In this document: piece after piece, positions 47,466-59,400 of the stretch
How positions within the stretch are numbered: the stretch's first letter is position 1
Layout: each line of letters starts with the position of its first letter
Origin: Marthasterias glacialis
Lineage: Eukaryota > Echinodermata > Asteroidea > Forcipulatida > Asteriidae
Length of the DNA stretch: 64,000 nucleotides
Direction: 5' to 3'
Assembly (NCBI GenBank): GCA_911728455.2
Contig: OU452235.1
Coordinates: 12,138,634-12,202,633, forward strand
The notes under the pieces: model-generated
The model's database searches: none
What the model was told of the DNA's origin: nothing
Seen by the model: only the letters and a program-made list of their open reading frames with translations
Translations under genes and position numbers: made by a program

Positions 47466-47872
47466 TATAAATTTGGATCAGTGTGCATTAATATTGCGTA
47501 CAGGGGGACTTGACGATGAAGGTCCCAACGTGGTCCTGCTTATAATAGTGAACACATGGACGTCGATGTTATATTTTTGTCCGGAATTTAGCGCACATTC
47601 AAAATAGAGCTTATTTTTTTGATTGCGGTTTTAATTATGGAAATAAGCAACAGTGATCTGAGGGGTTTGCACTGTTCTTGACTTAGACAGTATTTCCGAT
47701 GAATTACGTCAATGTGGGGGTATTCGTACTGGTATAAGAAGTTTGCATTCAGTTAACTCTTAGGTTGAAATGTCAGAATATATAATGTACTTTGTTCGTT
47801 TGAATAATGCACACAACAATTTTCCGGATAGCAAGGCGAGGGGAAAAGTTGTCTGTCTTTGGACAATAACCG

Positions 47873-48057
47873 GGCCCAATTTAAAGCTGCTAGGCAGAAA
47901 ATACTGCTCATCAAAGTCTTTGCTAAGCAAAAAATGAGTGAGGCACTAGTCCTAACAGTGCGTCATGGACTTTTGGCTGGTTACCTTTTCCTGCTAAGCA
48001 AGATTTGTCTGTGCTAAGCAATTTTTGTGTGCTTACAAGCTCAACGAAATTGGGCCA
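47873..48057. mobile_element. MITE family 2 copy (GGGCCCAATTT ends)
   Basis: Left GGGCCCAATTTAAAGCTGCT and right AAGCTCAACGAAATTGGGCC are inverted; interior GCTAAGCA motifs recur four times. Related to 7964-8135. Confidence 0.65.
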
Positions 48058-49017
48058 TGTTTGTCTGATCAAAAAGGGACATTTCTGTATTTATTGTGAA
48101 AATCCCTGATACATGACTTTCATCGCAATCAATATAGCTATTGCAATACTTTAACTAATAAAAATGAGGCCTATTCTTCACTGAAATGTGAACCACTTAA
48201 GCTCAGTGGTTTTGAGGTTACACCACTTCCGCTAGAATGTAGTATATGTGTGGTGTTTGAACCTATGAAAGAAGGTGTCTGTTGATTTGGTTTTTTTTTC
48301 ATGCCAGGACGTTGAGAGCCCGCTGCAGTACAAAGTGTTATTAACACAGTGGTCTCGTGAAAAACTACCGTTGTTTATTATCACTGAATGCAAAAACTAC
48401 ACAATGCATATATTTATGTAAAGGTTTTGAAAGTTCACAAATCCTGATGATTTGTTATTTTTAAGTCGGCAGTTCCGTTTTGTAACCAGATACCGAGTGT
48501 TTGTTTTAACACACTGCCTTTCGATGCATGATTTAAACCATTTTGATTAAGATCTTTGGGGATGTCGATAGGCATTTTGAAAACGCTGACTTGTGGGGCC
48601 ATTTTATAAAAGAAATCTGTCATTTTGAACATTTTGTTTTAGACTCGAGGGTACAACGAGTGTCACTCTTAATTAAACTGTAAATGCAGGCCTCTGCAGC
48701 CGATTTCACAAAACTTTACGCAACTGCGTAAGTCTACTTGTGCCATATTTTATTGCATACGAGGCCCAACGTATGCACTAAATGTTGACTGCAAGAGGGC
48801 GCCCTTTGGGGTAGATTAGGGGTAAAAACATAGAAATAGTGTGGTAAACCAGATGCAATTAGACTTCTAAAAAAGCAGTTAATAAAGCAGGTGTATTATT
48901 TTTTTTACAGTTTTCACGAATGTAATCAGTGTAAGATCTTTGCTTGAAACTTTCTTATTTTTAATGTTTTGAAATATGTTTGTACTTTGAAAATTGAATT
49001 AGTAATGCGCCCTCTTG

Positions 49018-49171
49018 CTTTAAAAGATATAAGGCCTATTGCCTCCATGCCCCTGGGGCCCTTGAAATTTTTCTAGCAGAAATTTACAAATTCTTCATAC
49101 AAGTGCCCTTTACCAGGGAGAAAATGCCTGGGTGCCCTTGCCCTTTCAAGAACGAAGCATACAGGCCTGAC
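49018..49171 (-). mobile_element. Repeat element (CAGGCCTGTATGCTTCGTTC), inverted copy
   Basis: Minus strand reads CAGGCCTGTATGCTTCGTTC, GGGCAAGGGCACCCAGGCAT and ATGGAGGCAATAGGCC, matching 63078-63255 on the plus strand. Confidence 0.65.
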
Positions 49172-49319
49172 ATGGATAAGCAATTTAATTTATTTTGTTT
49201 ATAAGTATCCTAGATACATGCATGTACCTGGAATAAACTCAACATAACTCAATACAAAATCAGACACGTCTTATTTTAAGAAATAATACTAATTTTACTG
49301 TATGGACAAAGAGTTCTAC

Positions 49320-49470
49320 TTAACACATTACTGTCTTGACCCTAACAGGTGTCTGCTATACTCCTGAGTGCAGAGAAGCAAATTATGGCCAATTGTCCTG
49401 CCCAAGGATACCAGGATTTGAACCCACTTTCTGATGAGTCTTGGTTCTACCAGTGAGACTTCAGCATAAC
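49320..49470 (-). mobile_element. SINE fragment, minus orientation
   Basis: Minus strand: GACTCATCAGAAAGTGGGTT, CAAATCCTGGTATCC (near B box), TTGGGCAGGACAATTGGCC, then GCACTCAGGAGTATAGCAG. Same family as 60720-60990, 5' and 3' parts eroded. Confidence 0.5.
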
Positions 49471-49879
49471 AAATTTGGGAATCTTAGCTCTCAAAGAAGT
49501 ATCTATTTCTTCTGGCTGAGGTGAGTTTTCTTTTTTAAGGTAGTTAGAGCTCAGATTGTGCGTTAGGTTGGCTGACTAAATCTAACCACCTCCAACCCAT
49601 CAAACTCCAACAGCATATTTTGTTGAATTCTGTTGGACTGAGGACTGCACTTGTAAAGTGATTATGCTTTACATGGGAGCAGTCATAACACTATAATCAG
49701 AGTTACCATAACCGTATTGGATTTTGTTAGAGTGAGAAGGGATTCTAGTAAATCAGTCAATGGAGTTTGGGTTGAAAAGCACACATCAACTGCAAGCTCA
49801 CTTCTTGGTGTTGCATTTGTAAGACTCAAAGATCACCAGTTAGAGACCAGGGGAAACCAGTTTTACATCTGAAGAGGAG

Positions 49880-50430
49880 ATTCTTAAAAACTACAAAGGC
49901 TCAAACCTTGTAACAGTTAAACACAAAGGTGACTAGTATTTAAACCTCACAGCAAATGCGGTTTGACTTTTTAATGGGGCTTGAAGATGACAAATTGGAA
50001 AACTGTCACATTGAGACAAGTTTTCACCTCTTTAAGGTGAGGTTTCTTAGAGAACCACAAAGGCTAAACCTTGCAAATAGACTACAGAATGTGACTTGTA
50101 TGAAGCTGTAGTAAATGAGGTTTTACTGCTCAGAGGTCCCAAATTTGAATATTGTACCGAACAGACAAGTTTTTACCTTGTGAGGTGAGGTTCTTTGAGG
50201 ACCACTGAGATCAGAGATCTTGCAACAGATTAAGCATGGGGTGAATTAGTCATAGCAAACAATTTTTTCACCTCTTGGTGACAAGGTCACGGCCAAAAGA
50301 AATAGAATATTTTGAATCTGAAGTTTTCACCTCATGAGGTGAGGTTTCTCAGAGGAACACAAGACCTTGAAACAGTTAATGCATGAGGTTGAGGTTTCAC
50401 CTCTTGAGGTGAGGTTCCTTGGAGGTTCTC
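49880..50430. repeat. Degenerate tandem repeat overlapping the GTF2H2 terminal exon
   Basis: Units share AGTTTTCACCTC, TGAGGTGAGGTT and CTNAGAGNACCAC; clear copies begin near 50021, 50170, 50323 and 50393 (spacings about 149, 153 and 70 nt). Each centres on a CACCTC-GAGGTG palindrome. The last unit supplies the stop codon and final codons of GTF2H2. Confidence 0.6.
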
Positions 50431-53400
50431 GACAGCTCAGTCCTTGTGCTTGCACATCCTGGGCATGAGTGGAGGGACTCGTGTATGAAGAGGTCACAAT
50501 CCAGACAGAACATGTGAAGGCAGGTTGAGCACTGAAAGACCTGAGGTTACAATGAGGTAGCAAGAATTTGGGTCAGTGTAAACTTCCATTGGTGTTCAAT
50601 AAACAAAAAGAACTTTTGAAAGATTGTATGCATCTTTTATTAAACAGATCTTGATTCACATACACAAGTCATGAGCTTTGTTCTTGGATGGGCAGCTTTC
50701 TAAGGAAAATGTACCTCTACAAGGAACTGTTCTTTGTATTGAAACTTGTCAAAGGAAACCACACCAAAAAGCACTCTGCACTTATTGCAATACACAGTGT
50801 GCATTGATGTCACAATGCTTTTTTTAAAAACTATTTTCATAACTGTTTTAGAACTGTAGGGTATGTTTCTTAATTTTGTTTAATTTTTATATTGCCGTTG
50901 TAGGTTTATTTGATAATTTAAAAGTTTACTTCTATTGTTAAGCGCATTGAGGAATCTGTGATTCATAATGGGCTTTATAGATGCTGTTTTATTATTATTA
51001 TTATGTCATCACGCCGCCATCTTAGAGGAAAAATGACGATGAAGCAATGGAAATGCACAAGATGGCCCAATGCGCAACCTCCCTTTGACCTCTACATGAG
51101 GGCGCCCTACTCAAATGAAGTCATGTGCATAAGATCTACTGCTAAGCAAGTTGGAAAGTGTACTCACCATATCTTCCTTTATTTCACGTTGACAAGAAAA
51201 ACAAAACCTAGAATGGACAGAGAAAAACATTTAAGAGACTGTATTCCACCATGTAGTTTATCTGTAAAATATCAATAGTGCTGCTCAGAGTTTTAGCAAA
51301 ACGTATCTCTACATTACGGAACTGTGGAAATGAGCAAGTGATGAAAATCAAGTATTGAAATTTTGCAAACACTTACAGGTTCTCTTCGGAATCGAGTGTC
51401 TCTCGTTGAACTTCCAAGAAGTCTCCAAGAGGGAAGAGATGATGGAAAGAACGAGCCAGATGAGGGGCGGAGACTAACGTCAGAGCTGAAATAATTAAGG
51501 AGGTTAGTAAAAAATAAAAAGGTGTTCATCATGATAGGAGCCCTCTTGAATACATCTTCAGTATCTTCCATGCTTATTTTGGGGGTCACCATGGGTGACC
51601 TTTGGGATCACTCAGGTGATCAAAATATCTGGGCAATGTGCATGCTCAGAACTACATAAACAATGGAAAATGTCCCGGCGTATCTACTGCCACTTGGCCC
51701 ATGCCACTTGGCATCTCAAAGTGTACCATTGGTATGGTGTACAAATATTGACTGCTTTGAGTGCTATGGTTAAAACTACCACTCCCAAGGTGATTCCTGG
51801 GAGTGTTCTATTTTCCTGAGGTGAAGCTGAGGGAAAATAGAATGCTCAGGGGATCACCGAGGGAGTCGTTGTGACGAGTAAAAGCAGTCAAGATGTGTTT
51901 TATAATACCCCATACATATATTATGTCTAGATGTCTAGGTACCAGGAAGCTGCGGGTATAGTAAATTGGTTGCTACTGGTATAGCACACTGGTTGCTATG
52001 GGTATAGTACACTGGTTGCTATGGGTATAGTACACTGGTTGCTATGGGTATAGTACACTGGTTGCTATGGGTATAGTACACTGGTTGCTATGGGTATAGT
52101 ACACTGGTTGCTATGGGTATAGTACACTGTTTGCTATGGGTATAGTACACTGGTTGCTATGGGTATAGTACACTGGTTGCTATGGGTATAGTACACTGGT
52201 TGCTATGGGTATAGTACACTGGTTGCTATGGGTATAGTACACTGGTTGCTATAGGTATAGTAAACTGGCTGCTATAGGTATAGTACACTGGTTGCTGTAG
52301 GTATAGTACACTGGTTGCTGTAGGTATAGTACACTGGTTGCTATGGGTATAGTACACTGGTTGCTGTAGGTATAGTACACTGGTTGCTATAGGTATAGTA
52401 AACTGGCTGCTATAGGTATAGTACACTGGTTGCTGTAGGTATAGTACACTGGTTGCTATGGGTATAGTACACTGGTTGCTATAGGTATAGTAAACTGGCT
52501 GCTATAGGTATAGTACACTGGTTGCTGTAGGTATAGTACACTGGTTGCTATGGGTATAGTACACTGGTTGCTATGGGTATAGTACACTGGTTGCTATGGG
52601 TATAGTACACTGGTTGCTATGGGTATAGTACACTGGTTGCTATGGGTATAGTACACTGGTTGCTATAGGTATAGTAAACTGGCTGCTATAGGTATAGTAC
52701 ACTGGTTGCTGTAGGTATAGTACACTGGTTGCTGTAGGTATAGTACACTGGTTGCTATGGGTATAGTACACTGGTTGCTGTAGGTATAGTACACTGGTTG
52801 CTATAGGTATAGTAAACTGGCTGCTATAGGTATAGTACACTGGTTGCTGTAGGTATAGTACACTGGTTGCTATGGGTATAGTACACTGGTTGCTATAGGT
52901 ATAGTAAACTGGCTGCTATAGGTATAGTACACTGGTTGCTGTAGGTATAGTACACTGGTTGCTATGGTATAGTACACTGGTTGCTGTAGGTATAGTACAC
53001 TGGTTGCTATAGGTATAGTAAACTGGCTGCTATAGGTATAGTACACTGGTTGCTGTAGGTATAGTACACTGGTTGCTATGGGTATAGTACACTGGTTGCT
53101 ATATGTATAGTAAACTGGCTGCTATAGGTATAGTACACTGGCTGCTATAGGTATAGTACACTGGTTGCTATGGGTATAGTACACTGGTTGCTATAGGTAT
53201 AGTAAACTGGCTGCTATAGGTATAGTACACTGGTTGCTGTAGGTATAGTACACCGGTTTTTAGTTAATAAATTTTGTTGTTTTTTGGGCTAGTGCTATGA
53301 TTGGTTGCAAACAGTTTTAAAGAGACATTTTGAAAAAGAACCTACCACAGACTTTGCACTCCACAGGCAGTTCACAGTACTTGCTTCGGCATTGTGGGCA

Positions 53401-56400
53401 GAAATAACCACTTGAGCCGAAGCCTACATGACCTTTGACATCAAGATGACTGGATGGAACAAATAAGATATGTGTTGATTAGTGGAGAAATATTGATCAG
53501 AGATCAATTGCATTTTAATACTTTGCCTTGCACTGCTATGAAATCAAATCCCACCTCCGAGGTTTGATTGTGGGTTGGATTCTCAGCCCCTCCCTGTTTC
53601 TCCCTGATCCTCATTCCCTCTCTAATTCTCAGCCCCTCCCTGATTCTCAGCCCCTCCCTGATGCTCAGCCCCTCCCTGATGCTCAGCCCATCCCTGATTC
53701 TCAGCCCCCTCCCTGATGCTCAGCCCCCTGATTCTCAACCCCTCTCAGATTCCCAGCCCCTCCCTAATTCTCAGCCCCTCCCTGATTCTAAGCCCCTCCC
53801 TTTCATTGGGGTTTCCCTCCCATATCTAAAACATAAACCTTTTTGTTTTCTTTCCACATGTTTCTTCAGACCAACTGAGAGCATGCAGGTGCGGATCCAG
53901 GGAGAGGGTCCATGGGTTCTGGACCCTCCCTGAGCTCTCAACGACTATCTTGACCTTATTCAGGCAAACTTTAAACTCAATAAGCCATCACATACAGCCC
54001 TAATCTCGCTACAGACCTTAGCTCACATACGGTGGTAAATGTTCCAGGTTAAATAACTCACTCACACATAGCATAGAGAGATCCTCACCATTTGATTGTC
54101 GGAACATGCATTACACATGGCATCCATTTTTTGCCATGTAATGCTACCCCACTCCAAAGGGTACTTCAACTGAATATGTAAAACTTAATTCCTGTTGCCC
54201 ATTTGCATGGTACCCATAATCATCGTGACCCTCCAGTTACTTTTGTTGGCTTGATTTTTGTAGTTGGGCACCTCCCTGGTAAAATTTCTGGATCTGCGCC
54301 TGGCATGCTAGGCACCCTACGAGGAGGTTTTATTTCATAAACAAGGAAGGTAAGACATTATTGGCCCCTTTCTTTCGATCCCGTAAAATGATTATTTGCA
54401 ACTAACCACATGCACATTGAGGGTTTTTCCATTTTGTCCTTTTCGGTGTGTAAAACGTGCTGAGGAAAGCCTGCAAAAAGAAACCAAAGAAATAAAGGGC
54501 ATGTGTTAAAAAAGTTGGTTTGGCTTAGACGTGTGTTGGAATTTGGCTTTTCAGAAAGACACTCCTAGGCTCGAAACGTCAAGCCGTTATCCATTTGAAG
54601 CACTTATATTGTGCCATCCATCTAGTAAAACTACTATGAGAGAATTCTTGAATTCAAATTCGCTCAGTGAATAGATGCTGATTACAGTAATCTGCATTCA
54701 ACTGTGATTTGTCAAAATTTCAGCAAATATATAAAAACTTGTTTTTGTTTGATATTTAGATATTAAATGAAATGCCTGATTTGACAAGCCTGATACTTCA
54801 TAAATTTTTTTAAAATCAGAGACATATTCCATTGGAAGTATGGAAGTTGTGACTGTTTATCAGAATTGTAAGAAAAGAACGTGGCAACTCATGTTGTCTG
54901 TACTTACCCATTCGAATCGGTGCTGGTTCGGTATTCACCTGTGAATAAAAAAAAAACATTTGAAATTTACGAAAATTGTATGAAAATACAGTGATTAAGT
55001 TTACTTTTGCGGCATCGTTGATTTCATGACCAGAAACTGAAATACTACTTCAACTGATGACAACAGTTTGGATTCTGTATGAGATTGGTATGCCACGCTG
55101 TACGCTGTGAGGGTACAGGCCTTAATTTCCCATAGCACTAAGATTCATCTTAAGATGATTTGTCAGTATTGCCGCAATGATTTTGTATTGTGATATCACA
55201 CTTTGCTAAGCAATTAAGATTGATACACAGTTTAGTTCAAGCTTAGCTCTATGTGAAATCGGCCCCAGAACCCATTACATTCAAACAAAACCATCAAATG
55301 GATTTTGAAGAATTTGGGTTTGTCAAAATAATGTGAAACCCAATAAAGGATGTACTCACAGTGGCAGGAGGGGGATTGGTGTGTTCCTTAAGTAAGTCTC
55401 TATAGTGACTCTCGTCCACTGGTACTCCATAAGTTCCTTCAAGACAAAGTAAAGGATTGATCAATATCAGAAAATCAACATTTCATTTGTCTGCATTGTC
55501 ATGAAAAATATTTCTGTCTGGAACACTGTTGTTGTTTTTTTTGTTTTTTTGGGGGAAGTATGTTTGAATATGGTTGCATTTAAGGTGTCAAATCCCTTTT
55601 TTTCTTCAAAACGTGAAATTTTGCCCGTGTTGCATTTTTAGACTTCTTTTTGAAAACTAGAGGATTAAACAAGTGTGTGTCATATGCAACCTTCCTTTGA
55701 ACCATATAGATGTACCTTGCGTCGTCGTGCAGAGCTTGCGGCAAATTCTGACCTCGGCTGCAAGACCAATCACCGAGCAGCGGATATTAAACTCCCGCAT
55801 CATCTGCTCACCAAAATAATAATAAAACAAGATGACTATGTTATTACAATTTTTTTTCCAGACCTCAGAAAAAAAACTATTTGCATGGATTGCTTTTTTT
55901 TCTTACAGAATGATTCAAAGAAGTAGTCTGAATCTTTTTTAATGATAAAAGGCAACTTTTATAACTATTAACCCTTCTACTTTCTATAGCATCTGCCAGT
56001 GAGTCGACCAACCATTTGAAACCATTCAATGAGCCATTTGCCAGTTAGATTTGGAATCATGTCTGGTACCATGACTTGCTTAGTCACAAGTTACTGCTTA
56101 AATTTGAATTCCTCAGACTATAGAGGCAGTTTCTTTGTCACATGGTTCGGGGCAAGCTGTTGTGTAGTTATAACAGAGACAGTGAACACCCATACACAAT
56201 TCTGAAGGGGTGTATGACACAATGGTACCAGGCTTTACCCATGGAGCTTGCTATAGCAACATTGCCTTTAGTCTGTGGAATCCAATTTGAGTTTTCACAT
56301 GTGACCAATCAAGTCTTTGTACTAGATATAACTCAAGTCTAACTCGCAAACTGGCTTATTGGAAAGGTTGTGCATGGTGGAACAACTGTGCATAGATCTA

Positions 56401-59400
56401 TCTTCGCACTGTTAAGCCCGGTTCATACTTCACGCGAATGCGAACGCGAAGCGAATTTGACGTCACTCTCCTACATTCGCAGTGAATTTCGCAAAAAGTT
56501 CAACACAGTTCAACTTAAGCAAATTGTGACGTCAAATTTGCTTTGCCGTTCACATTTGCGTGAAGTATGAATCGGGCTTTATGCATTCACCATATAACAT
56601 CACTGTATCCAGTCAGGTGGTTATCTAACGATTCTAGGAGTTGGGGTAACTGACATTCTACAACTAGATATTACCATGCTGCCTTCTATGTCATATTCCC
56701 TGTGTGCAATAGCAATACTAAATGCTGATTCTCAAAGGGGACCAGACTAATTTCCCCCTCCAGCCTCAATTTTGGTTACATTGATTTGAATTGGAGGAAA
56801 ATGGCTTCACGGTTTATAATGCACCATCACTTAAGAGGATTTATACCTTGATAGTTTGATGAATGTTTCCAGGATCACATGTCACTAAGCTTCCTAAGAT
56901 GACCAGTATCTCACGACTCGCATGGCCCGGCATATGTCTGTAAACAACAAACAATCAACATTTCAGCTAGACCAGCCCAAAGGAAGAGGAAGCGGTATGG
57001 AATAGTCCATACAAATCACCCAATTTGGTCATCAGTAAATGAATGGTGAACCATCATGGCTTGGGTAAGACAGCATTTAGATTAATTTTAATTGCAAGGG
57101 GACATTTAGCAGTGGCCCTCTGCAATAAGCCATTTGCAAGTTAGATTTGAATGTCTGATACACCGACTTGCTTAGTCACAAGTTACCGCTTAAATTTGAA
57201 TTCCTCAGACTAGAGACAGTTGCTATGTCACATGGTTTCGGGGCAAGGTTTTGTATAGCAACCTCCAGATGGGCAAAACCGGTTACCATTGTGTCATACA
57301 CATTCATTCAGAATTGTGTGCGCAAAACCTTGCCCCCAATCATGTGACAAAGCAACTGTCCCTAGTCTGAGGAATTCAAATTAAGCGGTAACTTGTGACG
57401 AAGCAAGTCATTGTACCAGACACTTTGAATTTAAGGCCGTAGCGGCTAGGGGTGGATTGCTTCATCATCATGTGTTAAAGTATAGGATGTCCTTAGCAAC
57501 ACCCTTGGCAACAGTCGTAGCCATAGCCGTCAATTCCGATCCAGCCTAACTCCCAAATGGCTTATTGGTCTTCAATAAATAGTGAGAAGCCTTTACGTTA
57601 CCTGAGCGACGAAGCAGCCATGTCTAAAGCATTTTGCAGTGACGGTTCCTTCGAGCATGGTTTGTCTTTGCATTTCTGCAGAGCTGCAACATGACGCTTG
57701 GGATTTCCTGGAAAAAATAAACATCTTAATTTTAAACTTTAGTTCCTTTAACACCTTAGACTTTTCAGCCAGATGCTAACAGTCTTATGACACGCACATT
57801 TATCTTCAAGCAAACGTGAATCCTCGATTCTGATTGGTTGATCCATAGCAACAAGAGTGTGATATATACCTACATTGTACGGCCCATGTCACACCCTGTT
57901 CTAACTCATGTACTGTGTGTCAAGTTTGCTTGAAGATAAATTCATAATCACACGATTGCTCGTGGAATACAGAACATATAGTGCGTCTTTGGCCTTGTTG
58001 GATATAAGAGCTACATTTTCTGTATTTCATTTCATGAGCAAGCGTAAATTTTAAATCAATTTTGGGTTAAACAAAGAAAAATTGGAGCGGGATTTGAACC
58101 TGCGACTATACGTACCAACTGAGCTATACAGCCCTAATGTTGGTGGTGTCCCTATCTTGTCAATATCTTTGTTTGTTTGTTTGTTTTTTTTTGGGGGGGG
58201 GTGCCAGTCAGAAGCCATTCAACCGGATACTGCTGTGTAGCCAGGGATCACACCCCATTATAAGATAAAAACATGGAGCTAGCTCTATGGATATAACCTG
58301 GGAAGCAGCAGCACGGGGATCTACCTTAAGGGTGATGCAACTTTTAGTTTTAGATATCAAGCAATAAGCCAAAAGGGAAACTAACTGGGTAAATTTTGAA
58401 TCAATTTTGTGTTAGACAAAGAAAAATTGACCACCAGCTATACATACTGACGCTCTATGTTTTTACTCACCTCCAAGCTCTGTTAGTTTTTCCGCTCTCA
58501 TATTACTGGTTGTAATCAGACCGATCTAACCAAATTAAATGAAAAGGAAACTAATTTGTCAACAGTACAAAATTGTATGTGCCTCAAACAAGTTTACCTA
58601 AGAAAGCAGTTTCAAAGAAGGCAGTAGACATGCAATAATAGAAATGCACATTGTAAATTTGAGAAAAGCATTTGTAATTGTGCCAGGATCTGGACGGTTT
58701 GAAAAGAGAAGTGACTGTAAACAAGATAAGTTGAAAGTATCAAATTAATTGAAATCTTTTATACATTTTTCACTAGAAGTAAAAAAATACAAACCTGGCT
58801 GATTGGGTTTTGGTCAAAATATTCCTCAATAAATGTCTCCAACAGCTATTGTAAAGAACAAATAGTGGAAACATTAACACAACGTTATAAGATTCAGTTA
58901 ACAAACATGTATGTTCAGTGAGAAAAAAGAGAGACTGTTTTGAATTCCTTGGTCAACAAACAAGAAAAGAATAAATAAATAAATCCAATGATTAATGGAC
59001 AAATCAGAAAACAGGTCTCACTATGTTCTTTTTCACTGAGTTTCACTGATTTGAATTTATCCCTACAAAATGGTTAATGGCCTCACGTTTTGACCCTAGC
59101 AGAGTCTATCTGGAAGGCTCTGCTACATTTTGACCCGACCCCTTCCTGATAACTACTCAATGGTAGACCTGCTAGGGTCGAAATGTTGGGCCATTAAAGG
59201 GGCTGTGTCGACATGATCACAGTGACTCTGTGGCTAAACTGACTTATAACCGCTCAACCTGTTATTGCACGCACACGCGCGCGAGTAGCGGTCACATCAC
59301 AGAATAATAAAGACGGCGCCCTTTGTGATATGATGGTCAACGCGGGCGCGTGCAGTAACTGGGTGAGAGTTCATGTTTCTGGGCCCAGAAACAGGCAGAC

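Larger units (their letters stand above)
45599..50396. other. Intergenic DNA between OAS copy C and GTF2H2
   Basis: Contains the upstream region of OAS copy C, MITEs (46409, 47366, 47873), a TA repeat (47173-47203), an inverted copy of a GCCTCCATGCC element (49018-49171), a SINE fragment (49320) and a degenerate repeat (49880-50430) that reaches into the last GTF2H2 exon. No further coding exon recognised. Confidence 0.55.

Noticed and set aside
48435..48632. 65-codon minus frame with MFKMTDFF
   Set aside because: Resembles chance or transposon-derived sequence; no splice context or known domain.
52226..52840. Two identical 66-codon frames on the minus strand
   Set aside because: They are translations of the 23-bp minisatellite, not genes.
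51952..53252. Regular 23-bp repeats suggesting a CRISPR array
   Set aside because: Units are head-to-tail without unique spacers, in an animal intron.
53528..53933. Proline/serine/leucine-rich open frames
   Set aside because: Products of the 18-bp minisatellite in a GTF2H2 intron.
58080..58135. tRNA gene on the minus strand
   Set aside because: Boxes A and B are too close and no full cloverleaf forms.
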